The translations under genes were made by a program, and so were the position numbers. Below are positions 31,080 to 41,154 of a stretch of DNA of 64,000 nucleotides, piece after piece. The notes beneath the pieces were generated by a model. The model saw only the letters and a program-made list of their open reading frames with translations, did not search any database and was not told where the DNA came from. The stretch covers positions 620,001-684,000 of the forward strand of contig OW203725.1 of assembly GCA_934045075.1 (NCBI GenBank), read 5' to 3'. Position 1 is the first letter of the stretch. Each line of letters starts with the position of its first letter. Origin of the DNA: Yponomeuta sedellus. Its lineage: Eukaryota; Arthropoda; Insecta; Lepidoptera; Yponomeutidae.

Positions 31080-31385
31080 TTATTATTTGTTTGTAGGTAT
31101 ATGATAACTTAGATCATAGGTATGTGGTAATGCTGAGCTGGGTCCTTTTCACAAACGCAGTGCATTGGCACGGTATTTATATGACTTGTTTTGTTATTGC
31201 TATACATTGCTCTTTTATTTTGTGCAAAATTTTGGATCGCGTGTTGTTTCTGAGCTTAAAGTATCATTGTACTGTGTTAAATTAGTTAGTTAGACCTGAG
31301 ATTTCCGCACTTAGCCTCATAGTTGGGCCATTGTACGTAGCAAGTGCTGTGTTAAATTAATTTGTGAATAAAACCTTTTCTATTC
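31080..31385 (+). repeat. LINE-like 3' untranslated stretch
   Basis: AT-rich sequence ending 'GAATAAAACCTTTTCTATTC', resembling a LINE polyadenylation region. Parent element not identified. Confidence 0.35.
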
Positions 31386-31548
31386 TATTCAGTGTGGGCA
31401 GGCCCTCCAGCAGATGGCCTGACGACCTGGTTAAAGTAGCGGGGAGTCACTGGATACGGGCGGCAGGGACCGTGAAGCTTGGAAAACCATGACGGAGGCC
31501 TATGTCCTGCAGTTGGCGTCAAATGGCTGATGATGATGAGATCTTTTT
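31386..31548 (+). pseudogene. RTE LINE ORF2 C-terminus, fragment
   Basis: The plus-strand translation gives a 'GRPPSRWPDDL' motif and related Trp/Arg-rich residues, typical of the extreme C-terminus of RTE-clade LINE proteins. It is followed by 'GGCCTATGTCCTGCAGTTGG' and a (GAT)n tail. Frame-disrupted and 5' truncated. Confidence 0.65.
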
Positions 31549-31619
31549 GTGCGCTGGCAGGCAGGTAAGACAGTTTTATCTGTGAGGGATCCTCCCTCAC
31601 AGACAAAGCTGCCGGGTAG

Positions 31620-31985
31620 GTGATAAGATAATAAGAATAATCTTTATCCTCCTAAGCCCTGGAGGTAACAGTTACGTCTTCTCAAAACTACGTAGATTTT
31701 AAAGACCTTTTCTTGTTGTCCAAAAAGTGATGCGGAAACTATTGAACCTGGAAGAGTAAGTTTTCCGGACTTCCTACTAAATAATTTGGTGTGAATTAAG
31801 AAAGTTATTCGTGCTGTCCTATTTCTAGGACGCCAGGGCTTAGGAGGTTATTGTACACACCAGAAACTAATTACAGAGACAACAGTTACAAAAGAAGAGG
31901 TACAATTGGCGGCCTTATTGCTAATAGCAATTTCTTCCAGGCAACCTTAAATCGGAAAGATCGCAGAAGGAGAAATTGAGACGAG
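31620..31985 (-). mobile_element. LINE 3' end repeat (GATAAGATAAG family), split
   Basis: Pieces 31620-31647 and 31848-31985 match 14211-14385, with a piggyBac-type MITE inserted between. Confidence 0.65.
31648..31847 (-). mobile_element. piggyBac-type MITE, uninterrupted copy
   Basis: Ends 'CCTCCTAAGCCCTGG' and 'CCAGGGCTTAGGAGG' are perfect 15-bp inverted repeats, flanked by TTAT on both sides. 200 bp, with internal 'CTGTCCTATTTCTAGGAC'. It is the reverse orientation of 18996-19307, which sits in TTAA. Confidence 0.85.
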
Positions 31986-31989
31986 TAGT

Positions 31990-32564
31990 TGGTGCTCATC
32001 GAATATTAATGTACATACGTATATGTAATAAAATAAACTTACATAGATAAATACCACATCACAATTATTTCACACCCAGACTAAAGCCTAAATTTTATTG
32101 TAAAAGTTGTTTTTACTAACGAGAGAATTTTCCCACTTTCTGATAAATATGAGTTCATGATTACACCCTGTATATCTGAGCCGCTACCTTATGAACATAA
32201 ATGCCCAGTGTGAATAATTGCTTGACCACGAGAATTAAATTATGAAATTCACACATCACCGCAGTAAATAATTGGTATTATCTTCGTGTTCGCAGAGCAC
32301 GCTATCGTATAGCATCGTTATTGTCAGCGGGATATTTTCCAACTGGAGTGAATTCGCATGTTTTTTCTTTTCCGAGTTTTAAATGGCGTTTTCCCATTTA
32401 AATATAGTTTTGAGAGTCTGCACCATACGTATTTCATAAGACTTGGTAACCGTTAGTATTTCTCAATGATTCGCGATGCTCATACATAAGTTATACATTA
32501 CACGGGTAATGCTGTGACGCTGCCGTACCGTTGGGAAATAAGGTAATTCGATATCGACCTTCGT
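31990..32564. other. Unassigned DNA
   Basis: No recognised feature. Confidence 0.4.
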
Positions 32565-33005
32565 ATGTCCCCTCTGCTGGGTTACGGGTCTCTTCCTGCA
32601 TCTCAGGAATGCTATGCTATATAAATGATATGTTATATCTGAGCCATCACCGAAAGTGTGATGGCTCGTTTCATTCTGATATCAAACCTTTGTAAGTCCC
32701 CACTGCTGGGGCACGGGTCTCTTCCTGCATCGCAAGAAGGTTAGGCCATACTCCACTACGGGAGCTAAGTCCGGTTTGATGGAGGAAATAAGGTAATTAC
32801 GTTTTACCTCATTAATAATCGCGATAAAAACCGTTTCATATATAACTTGGTAACCGTTTCTTCAGTTTCTTCATAGATAGGAAATTAAAGCGAAACTCTC
32901 GATTTTTTACGCTTTCGACACTGCCCTTCTCTCAGAGAGAGAGAGGGATTGTGGGCGTAATCACCACGCGTGCACTTAGTAGATTTTCAAATACATCAAA
33001 CACTT
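32565..33005 (-). repeat. Cluster of SINE fragments
   Basis: Two family D tail pieces in minus orientation (32565-32612 and 32686-32778, 'CCCCACTGCTGGGGCACGGG'), separated by a small palindrome ('GAGCCATCACCGAAAGTGTG'). A short 'TTACGTTTTACCTCATTAAT' piece near 32797 is shared with 34385-34500. A SINE C1 tail piece lies at about 32915-33005 ('TCTCTCAGAGAGAGAGAGGG'). Confidence 0.55.
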
Positions 33006-33242
33006 AGGTCCCTTTGCAATGTGCAGTTTCTGCTAAACTTGGTATTAACAAATTAACATGTAATTTTATTTTTATGAATAAAATAATCTAATGTAATCTG
33101 ACGTCAACCAAGAAAGCTTTTTATTTGTAAATATTGAATGAAAAATTAGGTTACATTCATTAATAAGTATGTTTTATAATAATTACTTCATAGATTAGTT
33201 TCCTTTCAAAACTTAACTAAGAGTGTACTGTTAGTAAAGTTT

Positions 33243-33298
33243 TTGTCCACTGCTGGACTTAGCCCTCCTCTAAAGAGCGCCACGTTGTGCTATCATTT
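33243..33298 (-). mobile_element. RTE LINE tail fragment
   Basis: 'GTCCACTGCTGGACTTAGCC' and 'GCGCCACGTTGTGCTATCAT' are the complement of the tail at 38420-38515. Confidence 0.6.
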
Positions 33299-33354
33299 AT
33301 CCTTAAGTTTTATATTTTTAATAATATTATAAATAAACCCAAAGAAGCTCTAGC

Positions 33355-33616
33355 TAGTGCTGTCTCCTCAAATTTCTCGGAAGAGAGCGTGACAGCACGT
33401 TACATAAGTATTTACTTAGTAAAATTCTCACTTCAGAAACCAGCCCTTAGAAGTAAAGGCCCAGTTTTTGAATTGAGAATTTTGCAAAGAAAACAGTTGA
33501 TTGTAGTGCTGCCTCTTGGAATTTCTCAGAAAAAAGCGTGACAGAACGTTACTTAAGTAAATTCTCTTACTTAGTGGAATTCTTACCTCAGAAACCGTCC
33601 CTTGCAAACTAAAGTC
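33355..33616. repeat. Diverged tandem duplication, about 150-bp period
   Basis: 33358-33465 and 33508-33616 share 'TTTCTCGGAAGAGAGCGTGA'/'TTTCTCAGAAAAAAGCGTGA' and 'TTCAGAAACC'/'CTCAGAAACC' in order. Low similarity, so the duplication is old. No coding evidence. Confidence 0.6.
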
Positions 33617-33634
33617 ATTCGTACACGCCTGGAA

Positions 33635-34015
33635 GCGCTCGTGGCCTCGACAAACCAAGTGAATTGATTCCAATTAATCCAATCACTTGAGTTAAGCAAC
33701 AACAGGCGCGGTCAGGTGCAGCATGGGTGACCGTCCCGCGACTACCGCTAGCGGCCTTTTTCCGAGCGCTTCCGTGTTTCGCAAGGCACGTCAAGCCGTT
33801 GGTGCCGGCTGTCATGTAATGGCAGTCGTTAAGCTTTTTCAGAGGCGTTATGGGCAGCTTGATAACTTCTGACAGTAAGGCCCGCCACTTTCTTACAATC
33901 CTCCACCAACCCGGACTTGGCCCCCGTGGTGGAGTATGGCCTAACCTTCCTGCGATGCAGGAAGAGACCCGTGCCCCAAAAATGGGTACATACAAGGGTT
34001 GTTAACGTTAACGTA
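33635..34015 (+). mobile_element. 5S-SINE (family D), full-length with TSD
   Basis: Flanked by ACACGCCTGGAA at 33623-33634 and 34016-34027. Starts 'GCGCTCGTGGCCTCGACA' and contains 'GAGTTAAGCAACAACAGGCG' and 'GCATGGGTGACC'. Ends 'TACAAGGGTTGTTAACG'. Together with 26483-26842 this defines the family's true ends. Confidence 0.85.
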
Positions 34016-34027
34016 ACACGCCTGGAA

Positions 34028-34384
34028 CCAAACCCGAGACCGCACGCATAAACGGCCCTACACTCCCAGGCCCGTCACATAGAAGGCCCGCTGTAAATTT
34101 CAGCGTCGCAGCCCAGAATGGAACAAGGGGCCCGTAACCGCTGCGTCACCTCGTTAGGCGCGACAGAGTGCGAGCAACATTAATTACCCTCTAAGTGTTT
34201 TCGGATAGTTCCGCATTTGAGCCCTAATCGAGCCTGTCTCGAGCAGCCATACGTCATGTAAGGGACCCCGCATAGCCGATACCGTAGCGTAGAGTAACAG
34301 GCGCAAAGAAGGTCTTGCTGGGAGGTATTTCAGGATTTTGAGTTTAGGTAGAAGTGTATAGTTATATACTAAACGGGTCAAATC
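34028..34384. other. Unassigned GC-richer DNA
   Basis: No recognised repeat or gene. A short frame (34184-34381, minus) lacks any known domain. Confidence 0.4.
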
Positions 34385-34500
34385 GCAATCATTTACTAGG
34401 TAAAACGTAATTACCTTATTTCCCGATGTTTCGGCAGCGTTATAGTTGCCGTGGTCTCGGGTAGACTCCGTTACCCGTTTAATATATAACTATTTATGTA
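34385..34500. repeat. GTTTCGGC-type repeat
   Basis: 'CCGATGTTTCGGCAGCG' and 'GCCGTGGTCTCGGGTAGAC' with flanking 'ACGTAATTACCTTATTTC'. Short related pieces occur near 19367-19400 and 32797-32830. Confidence 0.5.
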
Positions 34501-34524
34501 AGAAATACTATTAGGTAGAAGTGT

Positions 34525-34675
34525 ACTTCCACCAAACTGCGATCCCCATCCCGCATGCCCAGCATGGGGATTATGGGCATTAAACGCCAATGATGGCACA
34601 AACTTGCGCTATGGTGCTCATTAGGGGAGGGCTATGACCAGCAGTGGACTAATATAGCCTGAAGAAGAAGAAGAG
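34525..34675 (+). mobile_element. RTE LINE tail
   Basis: 'GCATGGGGATTATGGGCATT', 'GGGGAGGGCTATGACCAGCA' and a (GAA)n tail. Confidence 0.7.
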
Positions 34676-34857
34676 TTTAGGTAGTTTTGAACACTGAAGT
34701 GCAAAACGTGCTCTGTATCTTGTCGCTAATGTTTGTTTGTTTCATTGTATATCGTATGTGTTGTTGCTTTCTTCTTTTGTACGTATAGTCTGCTTAATAT
34801 TGTTTTATTGCGTGTATGTGTGTGAGTGTGAATAATTGATTAATCTATCTATCTATC

Positions 34858-35072
34858 AAAATCAAAAAAGCAATGAAAATCGAAAATGATTGATCAACAA
34901 GCGACTTTGCGGAGAATTTTTTATATGTATTTTTCCGCGATAACTAGTAATCTATGTGCTATTCTAGGCTATAATCTATGTCTGTGCCGAATTTCATCGG
35001 AGTCTGTTCAGCCGTTCTGGCGTGATTGATACAAACCTCCATATAAACTTAGAAACTTTCACATTTTGGTAG
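34858..35072 (+). mobile_element. Helitron-like fragment
   Basis: 'GTGCCGAATTTCATCGGAGT', 'CGTTCTGGCGTGATTGATAC' and 'TTTGGTAGGATAAT' resemble the common lepidopteran Helitron derivatives. The terminal CTAG is not seen. Confidence 0.5.
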
Positions 35073-35074
35073 GA

Positions 35075-36091
35075 TAATATGTAAATTAAACTCGTTTCAG
35101 TATTTTATTGAACCCCTTTAAGACGTTTTTTTTATTCAAACAACGTTTGTGGGGTCAGCCAATAATTTTTGTGGTACTAATAGGAGTTACGCTAGACAAC
35201 ATATATTTTTTATCCATTTACTAGTTCTGAGAAGAAAAAAAAGATAAATTAGCAGTATTATTAGAATAACAAATCCGAATATTTTATCTACGAGAACTGT
35301 AATTGCAATCGTAGGCACTTAGGCAGTGTACTTAGTTTCCGTTAGGAGTCTCCCTCAAGGTGCAATTGTCATACAAATTAGTTTAGTTCGGTTTTTATTC
35401 GGTTCGGCAAAGTGTTATTTCAATCCAGTGTGTTGTATTTGCTCTAATTTGCTCTTAGCATGTCCGCCTGGGAAGTCCCATCACAGCCCTTCTACTCACA
35501 TTCGCTCGATATATTTACATACGAGTAATACATAACTACATGACTGAACAATATTACTAATTCTATTATTCTATACTATTAATAGCAAAAATGTATTATG
35601 AATAGCAATAATGATATACTAATATCATTATCGCTATTAACATTATTATTTAGTAAAACATTTCTTTATCAGGACTTTAATTTAATTTGTTTTAGAGATG
35701 CAAGATTACCTACCAAGGTCTTTAGTAGTTGGCTGAGTGTATTCGGTAGCATGAAGTCTACAGTTCTTTTTTCGCAGTTATTGTTATATTTAGGTACATT
35801 ATGTGTAGGTAGATAATCAAGATTCCTAAGTGAACATGATCGTTTTTTCTTAGTTTTATCTAACGTTATGCTAGTGTCAAAGTGAAACAAAACGAGCTGT
35901 CATGTCATTCTGTCGTATTATAGTTGAGCGGCGTGTCATGCAAAGGGCCGGCCTTTGTGGGCGGGAAAGTAATGGGATGGTTATGGAATAACAACAAATT
36001 GTTACCCTATTGATACAATCAGCAAATGCAGCCATAAAATGATGTGTCAACTTGTCAGAAACAAAATAAACAATACAAATAGTTTCATGTG
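35075..36091. other. Unassigned AT-rich DNA
   Basis: About 1 kb without a recognised gene or repeat. Confidence 0.4.
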
Positions 36092-36101
36092 ATTTGTCAT
36101 G

Positions 36102-36373
36102 ATTATACTATTTTTATTTTTAATGCACTAACCCGTGCTAAGGACAAATTTAAAAACCTATTTAGAGGCTAAAAATTTCACCCATGCCTCGAACTGATTC
36201 GAACCCGCAACCTCTGGCTATCCGTGCTAGCGCTCTACCAATTGAGCCAATGGGCGACTCACCGGCATCAGTGAAATTTCGAACCTCTTTACACTATTAT
36301 CTGTATTACGTACAGGCAGCGACATCTGGCTTAAGCAAATTGCATCACTTACAGCCTCTAAATAGATTTTTAA
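36102..36373 (-). mobile_element. SINE family B with 10-bp TSD
   Basis: Flanked by ATTTGTCATG at 36092-36101 and 36374-36383. The tRNA module is antisense on this strand with a 4-9 bp change at 'GCCTCGAACTGATTCGAACC'. The minus-strand 5' end has the short inverted arm 'TAAAAATCTATTTAGAGGC'. Confidence 0.85.
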
Positions 36374-36488
36374 ATTTGTCATGTTTGTTTATTGCTCATA
36401 ACTCGTGCCTCAGAATGGCGGCCTTAGAATGTCTGTTTGTGACATTCTAGCATCTCAGGCTGGCTCTAGCGACATTCTGAACTCTCTC

Positions 36489-36654
36489 ACCAGACATACA
36501 TACATACATACATACATACATACATACATACATACATACATACATACATACATACATACATACATACATACATACATACATACATACATACATACATACA
36601 TACATACATACATACATACATACATACATACATACATACATACATACATAAATA
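36489..36654. repeat. (CATA)n microsatellite
   Basis: About 40 uninterrupted 4-bp units next to SINE F. Open frames on both strands come from the repeat alone. Confidence 0.95.
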
Positions 36655-36805
36655 CATAACCTCACGCCTGTATCCCAGAGGGGTAGGCAGAGACCAGGGA
36701 CTACCACTTGCCACGATCCTGACAGATCACCTTCGCTTCATCAACGTTCATAAGTCGGTGCATGCACGCACGCCGCTTCCGGGTACTTTTTATCTTTCCC
36801 TTTGC
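36655..36805 (+). mobile_element. SINE/MINE family F
   Basis: 'CTCACGCCTGTATCCCAGAG', 'CACGATCCTGACAGATCACC' and 'GGGTACTTTTTATCTTTCCC', directly following the (CATA)n run. The same order (short CATA run then element) recurs at 40535-40708, so the microsatellite belongs to the element's end. Pol III boxes not evident. Confidence 0.7.
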
Positions 36806-37015
36806 TAGACCTCTGTGGCGTAGCGGTAGCGCGTCTGCCTACCATGCAAGAGGTCCCGGGTTCGAATACCGGCTGGGGACAAAAAAAGGCCAGGTCTTGG
36901 ATGCTTACATGTTTGTGATGTTGTTGTTTCTGTTTCCCACGGCACAGGGTATCCTAGTGTGGGGCCAGAAGCAATGTATGTGCTTGTATGTAAATGTTAT
37001 GTTAAATAAATGTTG
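36806..37015 (+). mobile_element. SINE family A
   Basis: Best tRNA-like head in the window: 'GACCTCTGTGGCGTAGCGGT' and 'TCCCGGGTTCGAATACC'. Body 'CCAGGTCTTGGATGCTTACA', tail 'GTAAATGTTATGTTAAATAA'. Begins immediately at the end of family F. Confidence 0.8.
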
Positions 37016-37039
37016 TTCCACTAGGCAACGAGACAGGGC

Positions 37040-37108
37040 GCTATGGCGCTCATTAGGGGAGGGTTATGTCCAGCAGTGGACTACATAATATAGTCTGAAG
37101 AAGAACAA
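37040..37108 (+). mobile_element. RTE LINE tail
   Basis: The translation just before it reads 'LWRSLGEGYVQQW', a known RTE C-terminal motif, followed by 'GGGTTATGTCCAGCAGTGGA' and (GAA)n. Confidence 0.7.
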
Positions 37109-37364
37109 GAAGGCAACGAGAGCTTCATCACCCGGTATCGGGTAATTTTGATTAAATCTTGTTAAAAACGAAGCACTCGTGGCCTGGGCCTCGATTCTGT
37201 TAGTGCATTATAGTAAGATGACAGATGCATGAACGGGTCACGTGGGGCGTTTTTTCGTACCATTGACGCCTAGAAGGTTCGATGTATGTGCGCGCGTAGA
37301 CTTGAAGCAGCAGAGAAATTAAATCGCCACGTTCATGTAGTTGTCATTGTACCACAATTGACAA

Positions 37365-37862
37365 CATTTTATATTTTACAACGCGCAAAACTAAAAATAC
37401 CGTTTCTTAATTTTGCTATCTTGATTACGAAAAATATATTAAGATTTTTTTTTTATTATTGCTTAATTTTAGGGAAAATAAATGAAAACCAAAAATTGTG
37501 TGATGACGTCACACATACGGTGGAATGTGGAGGTACCGTTGCCTGATATTAAAAATGATATGACAGATGTAATTTTCAATTTCATTCAAATGTCATGTCG
37601 GAGAAATTACTTTTCCTTTCCTTAATTCCAATGGTTTTTAAAAAGGCGGCAAGGGTGTTAGTATTATTAAGCCGTATGTGTGACGTCATTTGGCGGTTAC
37701 GTCCTTTTAGAATAAGACGAAATTCAAACAGAAAATTATGAATGAAAATCATCGAATTTCCGAAAATAAAAAAATATATATGGTTCGTTTTATTTCGTAT
37801 CTAGTTTCCTTTAAGACAGTAAAATACGTACGCTAAAAAATTTAAATGTTGTCAATTGCAAT
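37365..37862. mobile_element. MITE, GTTGTCAATTG family, copy 2
   Basis: Terminal inverted repeats: 'CAATTGACAACATTT' at the left and 'AAATGTTGTCAATTG' at the right. The interior matches 29835-30210 with an extra T-rich insertion. Non-coding; superfamily not assigned. Confidence 0.75.
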
Positions 37863-37998
37863 CCCACCGAGTAATTAAGTTTAAGCAACAACAGGCGTGG
37901 TCAGGCGCTGGATGGGTGACTACCGCAAGCGACATTTTGTCCGAGCGCTTCCGTGCTTCGCAAGGCGTGGCTGGTGTCCCAGCATTGGAGGCATAACA
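37863..37998 (+). mobile_element. 5S-SINE (family D), internally deleted
   Basis: 5S-like block ('TTTAAGCAACAACAGGCGTG', 'GGATGGGTGAC') is joined directly to the extreme tail ('CCCAGCATTGGAGGCATAAC', 'GGGTTGGTATC'). Confidence 0.65.
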
Positions 37999-37999
37999 A

Positions 38000-38310
38000 G
38001 GGTTGGTATCACTTGTTAAAAATTACAAAATGAATGTCAAAGTAACCAAAATGACATGACTGCCATGATCAATAACGATCATTGTCAATTAAATAACAAC
38101 GCCAATTAAACCAGAGGTTTTGCATTCGATTCCCACTGGAAGGGCCCGTACTCGATTTGTACAATGTTAGTGAGTCTGGTTGTATTTCCATATTTATATT
38201 TTTGTATGGTTACCATATCACAGTATTCGAGTAGGATTGTTTTGTTCGACTATTACTTCCCCGGGATTTGGTACATTTATTTTATTCATAATAAAAAAAA
38301 ATACACATTT
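38000..38310. other. Unassigned DNA
   Basis: No feature recognised. Confidence 0.4.
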
Positions 38311-38317
38311 AATTCCT

Positions 38318-38532
38318 TTACTGTTCCGCGGTTGTCGTAAAAGGCGACTAAGGGACACAAACCGGGGGGTGGGCAGCAGCGCCTCCTACAGTACAATTCC
38401 ACCGAACTGCGATCCCCAACCCGCATGCCCAGCGTGGGGATTATGGGCATTACCCCTATGATAGCACAACGTGGCGCTCTTTAGGGGAGGGCTATGTCCA
38501 GCAGTGGACTAGTATAGCCTGACGACGACGAC
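38318..38532 (+). mobile_element. RTE LINE 3' end
   Basis: 'GCGGTTGTCGTAAAAGGCGA', 'CCCGCATGCCCAGCGTGGGG', 'GGAGGGCTATGTCCAGCAGT' and a (GAC)n tail. Longest non-coding RTE 3' segment in the window. Confidence 0.75.
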
Positions 38533-38762
38533 TGTTCCGCTAAACCTATGCTGGTTAGTCTCGAGCGTCTTCGGATATTACATTATGAGGTAGGTATTGA
38601 AGGCACGTTATATTGATACGTAGCATACTACAGATAGACATAATTTATGGATAATATTAATTACGTGTCAAATCATAATGACATGAAAGATACTATAAAT
38701 ACATAAAGAACAGCTTTGAAAATAATAATAAATCAATTAATGCTGAGCAAGTATGAACGTAT

Positions 38763-39073
38763 CAGAGTGCTTAGTGCGAGTTTGACAGATCCAATCGAAT
38801 AACTTTACTACCGCGTTAATCGAGCATCGAGTAGTGAGTATGAGTAAGTTAACCGTTCGAACTGGCAAAACGCTGTCGCAGTACAACTCGCACTCGCGTT
38901 TATTTGTGTTTTGGCTAGTATACGTGTTCACTTCTCAACGTAAACCATTACAACTCGCACTCAGCAATTTTATTTTCCATACTTGACGCTAGGTGGCGCT
39001 TCCTCGATGCCATAGAAATATGAGTTTACGTTAACGCGATCGAGTAGTTAAAAAACTCGCACTAAGCACTCAG
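38763..39073. mobile_element. MITE with 20-bp terminal inverted repeats
   Basis: 'CAGAGTGCTTAGTGCGAGTT' at the left and 'AACTCGCACTAAGCACTCAG' at the right differ at one position. 'ACTCGCACT' is repeated inside. 311 bp, no transposase, duplication not clear. Confidence 0.7.
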
Positions 39074-39207
39074 AAGTGAGTTTTAGCCTGGAGATAGTTT
39101 CTGTAAAAGTCTTTTTCAGGCTAAATTAGTCAATTGCGGACATAGCCCTTGATGAGCGCCATAGCGGCCTGTCATAAAAAGTCTTATGAGGCTATAATTT
39201 ATTATTT

Positions 39208-39380
39208 TTTAAGGTTAATACGAGTACTAGACATAATTACAACTGTTTTTATACGGATTTCACTCGTTTATTATATTTTTACAATTTTTCGACGTTTCGG
39301 CACTTTTACAGGTGTCGTGGTCATCCGAGACCGAGTGAAAACTAGTGAAATCCGTAATAAAGACGGTTTTAATTGGATAT
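39208..39380. mobile_element. GTTTCGGC-family inverted-repeat element
   Basis: 'CGACGTTTCGGCACTTTTAC' and 'GTCGTGGTCATCCGAGACCG' between arms 'AACTGTTTTTATACGGATTT' and 'AAATCCGTAATAAAGACGG'. Confidence 0.6.
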
Positions 39381-39424
39381 TGTATAGAATCAGGCGTTAT
39401 TTTGCGGAAATCCATAATAGCATT

Positions 39425-39696
39425 AAAAAGTTAAAATTACTTTGCTGACTTCCGCCAAAAATCGCACAAGCACCATGCGGTTAGCTAATGCACCGCCCTC
39501 CCTCCCACTTTTTCAAGCAGAAGCAAGACACGAACACACCACCACCAACACCAATACTTGTGTAAGAAAACACGCGACGCGTTTCGCCTCTAACACGAGG
39601 CATCCTCAGGCTCCCAAATGCAAGTAAGTTCACTAGCTAACCGCATGGTGCTTGTGGGATTTTTGGCGGAATTCAGCAAAGTAATTTTAACTTTTT
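39425..39696. mobile_element. MITE with 63-bp inverted arms
   Basis: Arms 39425-39487 and 39634-39696 are nearly complementary ('AAGCACCATGCGGTTAGCTA' / 'TAGCTAACCGCATGGTGCTT'). The centre has 'GCGTTTCGCCTCTAACACGA'. No coding capacity. Confidence 0.8.
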
Positions 39697-39754
39697 AAAC
39701 TTTTTAATGGTTTTAATTAGGCTATATTTTATTTTTTATTCTAGCTCGATCCAT

Positions 39755-39960
39755 TTTAACATAACATTTACATAAAGGCACATACATTGCTAACATTGCT
39801 TAGATACCCTGTGTCGTTGGAACCAGAAACAACGACATTACAAACATGTAAACATCCAAGACCTGGGGTTTTTTTGTCCCCAACCGGGGATCGAACCCGG
39901 GACCTCTTGCATGGTAGGAAGATGCGTTACAGCGGTACCGCGGCGCAGCGGCGCCACAGA
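39755..39960 (-). mobile_element. SINE family A
   Basis: Minus orientation: 'ACCGGGGATCGAACCCGGGA' (B box) at right-centre and 'AACATAACATTTACATAAAG' tail at left. The 5' end of the tRNA head is disrupted. Confidence 0.75.
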
Positions 39961-40097
39961 CGCCGACTGTGTTCAATAAACGTATTGGCAAAGTTTAATT
40001 TCGATCCGGTTGTTGTGAATAATTAAAAATAAAAACCGATTTATGTAGACTAAGACACTAAAACCGCAGAAATAATTTAAACGAATATGACCTAAAA

Positions 40098-40165
40098 ATT
40101 CGGGTCGCGGGTTCGAATCTCGGCATGGGTGGAATTTTTAGCCTCTAAATAGGTTTTTAAAACAT
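40098..40165 (+). mobile_element. SINE family B fragment (sense)
   Basis: B box 'GCGGGTTCGAATCTC' and 'AGCCTCTAAATAGGTTTTTA'; the 5' half of the tRNA module is lost. Confidence 0.6.
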
Positions 40166-40534
40166 AAATATACTCAAGACGTTTCCTATTTTTCTTGGCA
40201 AATTGCCGCCGATTTGCGCCCCTAATGGAAGTGAAGAGCGAAGGTGGAAACGCTTTAAAAACCTTTATAACGGTTTTCAATTTGGCAACGCTGATTTCCC
40301 GACTCGAGCGCGCGATCGAATGCACAATATTCGCAATCAAAAACTCCGTAAAAAAGTTTGTTGTATAAATAATTCGAGTTTCGTCGAGTAGGCAGTTTCA
40401 GTGCCCTCCCCCCGCGATCTCGTATCAATGGAGAATTATCGCCGGCGCATGGCTCGGCTTCGGCGAAATTCTGAAGTAATCGGTGCCCGGAAGTAACGCA
40501 ACTAGAAGGGCCTCTTTTGTGTGAAAATATACAT
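40166..40534. other. Unassigned DNA
   Basis: Contains open frames of 62 and 118 codons without recognisable domains. Nothing else. Confidence 0.4.
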
Positions 40535-40708
40535 ACATACATATATACATACATAACCTCACGCCTGTATCCCAGAGGGGTAGGCAAAGACCAGGGACTG
40601 CCACTTGCCACGATCCTGACAGATCACCTTCGCTTCATCAACGTTCATAAGTCGTTGCATGCACGCACGCCGGTTCCGGGTACTTTTTATCTTTCCCTTT
40701 GCTAATAG
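40535..40708 (+). mobile_element. SINE/MINE family F
   Basis: Short (CATA)n followed by 'CCTCACGCCTGTATCCCAGA' and 'GGGTACTTTTTATCTTTCCC', nearly identical to 36655-36805. Confidence 0.7.
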
Positions 40709-40709
40709 G

Positions 40710-41065
40710 GGATGTCCCCTATTTGGTCGATTCCACTCACATTCGCAATATTCATTCCACTCACATTCCACACAATTGTCGTCTTTAAGCTTTGAGTTGT
40801 TCTTCTATAAGTTCTCCTCATGTTCTGCCATCATCATCTCAAATATTTACTCCAATGCTCGCGATGTCACGAGATACGAGAGCTGCCCGACTTTTAATTG
40901 GACGCCGTTGTTGCATTAGATGGGATTTCTACTGGGGTGATGTCTGTACCTCCTTTTAATAGGCTTGATACACTTATATTTGTATTTATGCCCGATTTCA
41001 CCGATATTTCAGACCTTTTTAACCGACTGCGAGAAAAGAGGGTCACATTTTTCGAGAAATGTAAG
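40710..41065. other. Unassigned DNA
   Basis: A small direct repeat 'ATTCCACTCACATTC' near 40730 and 40753. Nothing else. Confidence 0.4.
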
Positions 41066-41067
41066 TA

Positions 41068-41152
41068 TGTTGGCGCTGGCGCAGTTAGCCAGAGGTCACG
41101 GGTTCGACTCCCGTCATGGGTGGAATTCTTAGCCTCTAAATATATTTTTCAT
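41068..41152 (+). mobile_element. SINE family B fragment (sense)
   Basis: Partial tRNA module ('CCAGAGGTCACGGGTTCGAC') and 'TTAGCCTCTAAATAT'. Both ends truncated. Confidence 0.6.
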
Positions 41153-41154
41153 CA

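Noticed and set aside
33355..33616. CRISPR-like array from the tandem repeat
   Set aside because: Only two diverged 150-bp units, no spacers, and the genome is eukaryotic.
36405..36714. Tyr-Ile-His-Thr and Met-Tyr-Val-Cys frames
   Set aside because: Translations of the (CATA)n microsatellite.
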